Below are positions 63,164 to 64,000 of a DNA stretch of 64,000 nucleotides, piece by piece. Origin of the DNA: Fulvivirga sediminis (GTDB taxonomy: Bacteria > Bacteroidota > Bacteroidia > Cytophagales > Cyclobacteriaceae). The notes beneath the pieces are model-generated. The model saw only the letters and a program-made list of their open reading frames with translations, was not told the DNA's origin and made no database searches. Every line of letters begins with the position of its first letter. Position 1 is the first letter of the stretch. The position numbers and the translations under genes are program-made. The stretch is taken from positions 310,001-374,000 of the forward strand of contig NZ_JAESIY010000002.1 in NCBI RefSeq assembly GCF_016757215.1, written 5' to 3'.

Positions 63164-64000
63164 TCAGCCGTTGGTATAAAAGAATATTACGATGAAGGCT
63201 ACTACAGTAAGACTTAGTCCTGCTACAAAAATATTATAAGAGATGCTGAGCAACCTATATTTTTCTTTTAAAACTATACCTAAATGATATATATCTACTG
63301 ACATACTGTCATAAAGTCTTTTCTGATCTTTTTTAAGATTATTTAAGTACTGCACAAATTCCTCTTTAGGCACCCCAAGGAAATTACCAAAATACAATAA
63401 GCTAATTTTGTCAGTTTTCACCTTTTCGAGATCAACATCCTTCTCAGTAACTTTAGGCCTTGCTGATAATACAGCAAACACCACTGAGACCAGTGCACCT
63501 ACTAAAAGAATAAGTATAGGAATGGTGAATCTTAAGCTCTCTACAGCAAAGCCTTTGCTTAGTGAGAGGCTCGCACCTGAAAGGGTTACTATAACGGAAA
63601 TCATGATGGTGTTAATACTAATCATCATATTAGCTTTACCATCAGCAATAGCACTAAGGTTAATGTGGTTTCTGTAGTTAGCACGGTATAGGGTATCTAT
63701 TCCACGACCGAAATCTTTACCCGTATTGGTTCGTACTGTTACTTTACGAGCCTTAAGTATATTTTTACGCTGCTTCTTTATATTTTTTACTCTGCGCCTT
63801 TCGTAGCTTGAGCGAGCTGCAGCGGTTATAAAAGAGTTGCTTACCAGAAAATTATACTGATGCTCCTCCCATTCAAGTTCCGTGTAAGTTTTATCAAGGT
63901 AGTTTTCAAGCTCTACTCTAAGTAGCTCTCCCTTTCTAAAAAAACGCTTTCTACCCATATGAGACATATCGGCATCGTGCAGTAACTCTTCTAGCAGATT
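63164..64000 (-). CDS. HD-domain phosphohydrolase fused to Pycsar-effector-type membrane domain (5' end outside window)
   Basis: The frame is open to base 64000, so the gene begins right of the window; 278 residues are seen. The first visible part, LLHDADMSHMGRKRFF, is the end of an HD domain (HDAD), continuing through a helical linker. The C-terminal part has KANMMISINTIMISVIVTL and two further spans (about 160-185 and 245-270 counted in this piece) of the DUF5706/PycTM family, the membrane effector of the Pycsar anti-phage system. No pyrimidine cyclase is in the window. It is upstream of the kinase-like barrel gene by 15 bases, on the same strand. Confidence 0.8.
   Translation of the reverse strand, partial: NLLEELLHDADMSHMGRKRFFRKGELLRVELENYLDKTYTELEWEEHQYNFLVSNSFITAAARSSYERRRVKNIKKQRKNILKARKVTVRTNTGKDFGRGIDTLYRANYRNHINLSAIADGKANMMISINTIMISVIVTLSGASLSLSKGFAVESLRFTIPILILLVGALVSVVFAVLSARPKVTEKDVDLEKVKTDKISLLYFGNFLGVPKEEFVQYLNNLKKDQKRLYDSMSVDIYHLGIVLKEKYRLLSISYNIFVAGLSLTVVAFIVIFFYTNG

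Noticed and set aside
1-64000. tRNA, rRNA, CRISPR array, IS element, prophage, integrase or attachment site
   Set aside because: No cloverleaf, repeat-spacer series, transposase, or phage genes were recognised on either strand; base composition looks even.

Overview
The window is a chromosomal segment of a Bacteroidota bacterium, most likely order Cytophagales (Fulvivirga/Marivirga-like). Evidence: a T9SS type A sorting domain at the left end, an alternative complex III (Act) operon joined to an aa3-type oxidase operon, a long IspG with the extra central domain, a TamL-TamB pair, several SusC-free outer-membrane barrels with Bacteroidota-type lipoprotein signals, AT-rich intergenic DNA, and promoters of the TTG-N19-TAnnTTTG type. 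No rRNA, tRNA, CRISPR array, insertion sequence or prophage was seen. Most genes lie on the minus strand. Family names come from sequence recognition only; no search was run.

Layout. 1-12.2 kb: the 3' part of a secreted FG-GAP/ASPIC protein, wrbA, pyrB-pyrR, an orphan XylF-like sugar-binding protein, guaC (whose stop overlaps that of a convergent YfcC-type carrier), a lysine-rich lipoprotein, the ispG-small protein-mmcQ group and an SDR. 12.3-21.1 kb: mlaE-mlaF without an adjacent mlaD, a 1147-residue surface barrel with SprA-like sequence, and a 1230-residue NtrY-like sensor kinase. 21.2-37.9 kb: one respiratory operon read leftward, actA-B-C-D-E-F, ctaC, ctaD, ctaA, ctaB, two subunit III genes, a subunit IV gene, then a copper-site-less SCO-like gene, a DUF420 gene and a small CxxC membrane protein. 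A near-consensus promoter precedes actA and a strong terminator follows the last gene. The operon encodes a quinol-to-oxygen chain with its own heme A synthesis and assembly factors.

38.2-49.6 kb: Hsp20, a HepT-like protein with altered active-site motif, small lipoprotein, a POTRA-barrel protein, an OmpA-family lipoprotein and tamL-tamB (envelope biogenesis). 49.7-60.4 kb: a stress-adaptation block: PPOX-type general stress protein, Ohr/OsmC, PfpI, a baeRF-type release-factor relative, a second HepT-like protein, then a tightly packed run mscS - cysteine-less ArsC-like - mscS - disulfide reductase-like - topoisomerase IB - DUF2254, plus CsbD, YtxH and a small conserved protein. 60.5-64 kb: a large lipoprotein barrel whose N-terminal domain carries kinase-like motifs, and an HD-domain protein with a Pycsar-effector-type membrane domain that runs off the right edge.

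The points most worth a second look are the kinase-like domain fused to an outer-membrane barrel (60485-63148) next to the HD/PycTM protein, the two partnerless HepT-like proteins in stress loci, the SCO-like protein without copper ligands beside a CxxC membrane protein in the oxidase operon, and a set of mutually exclusive hairpins between pyrB and wrbA.
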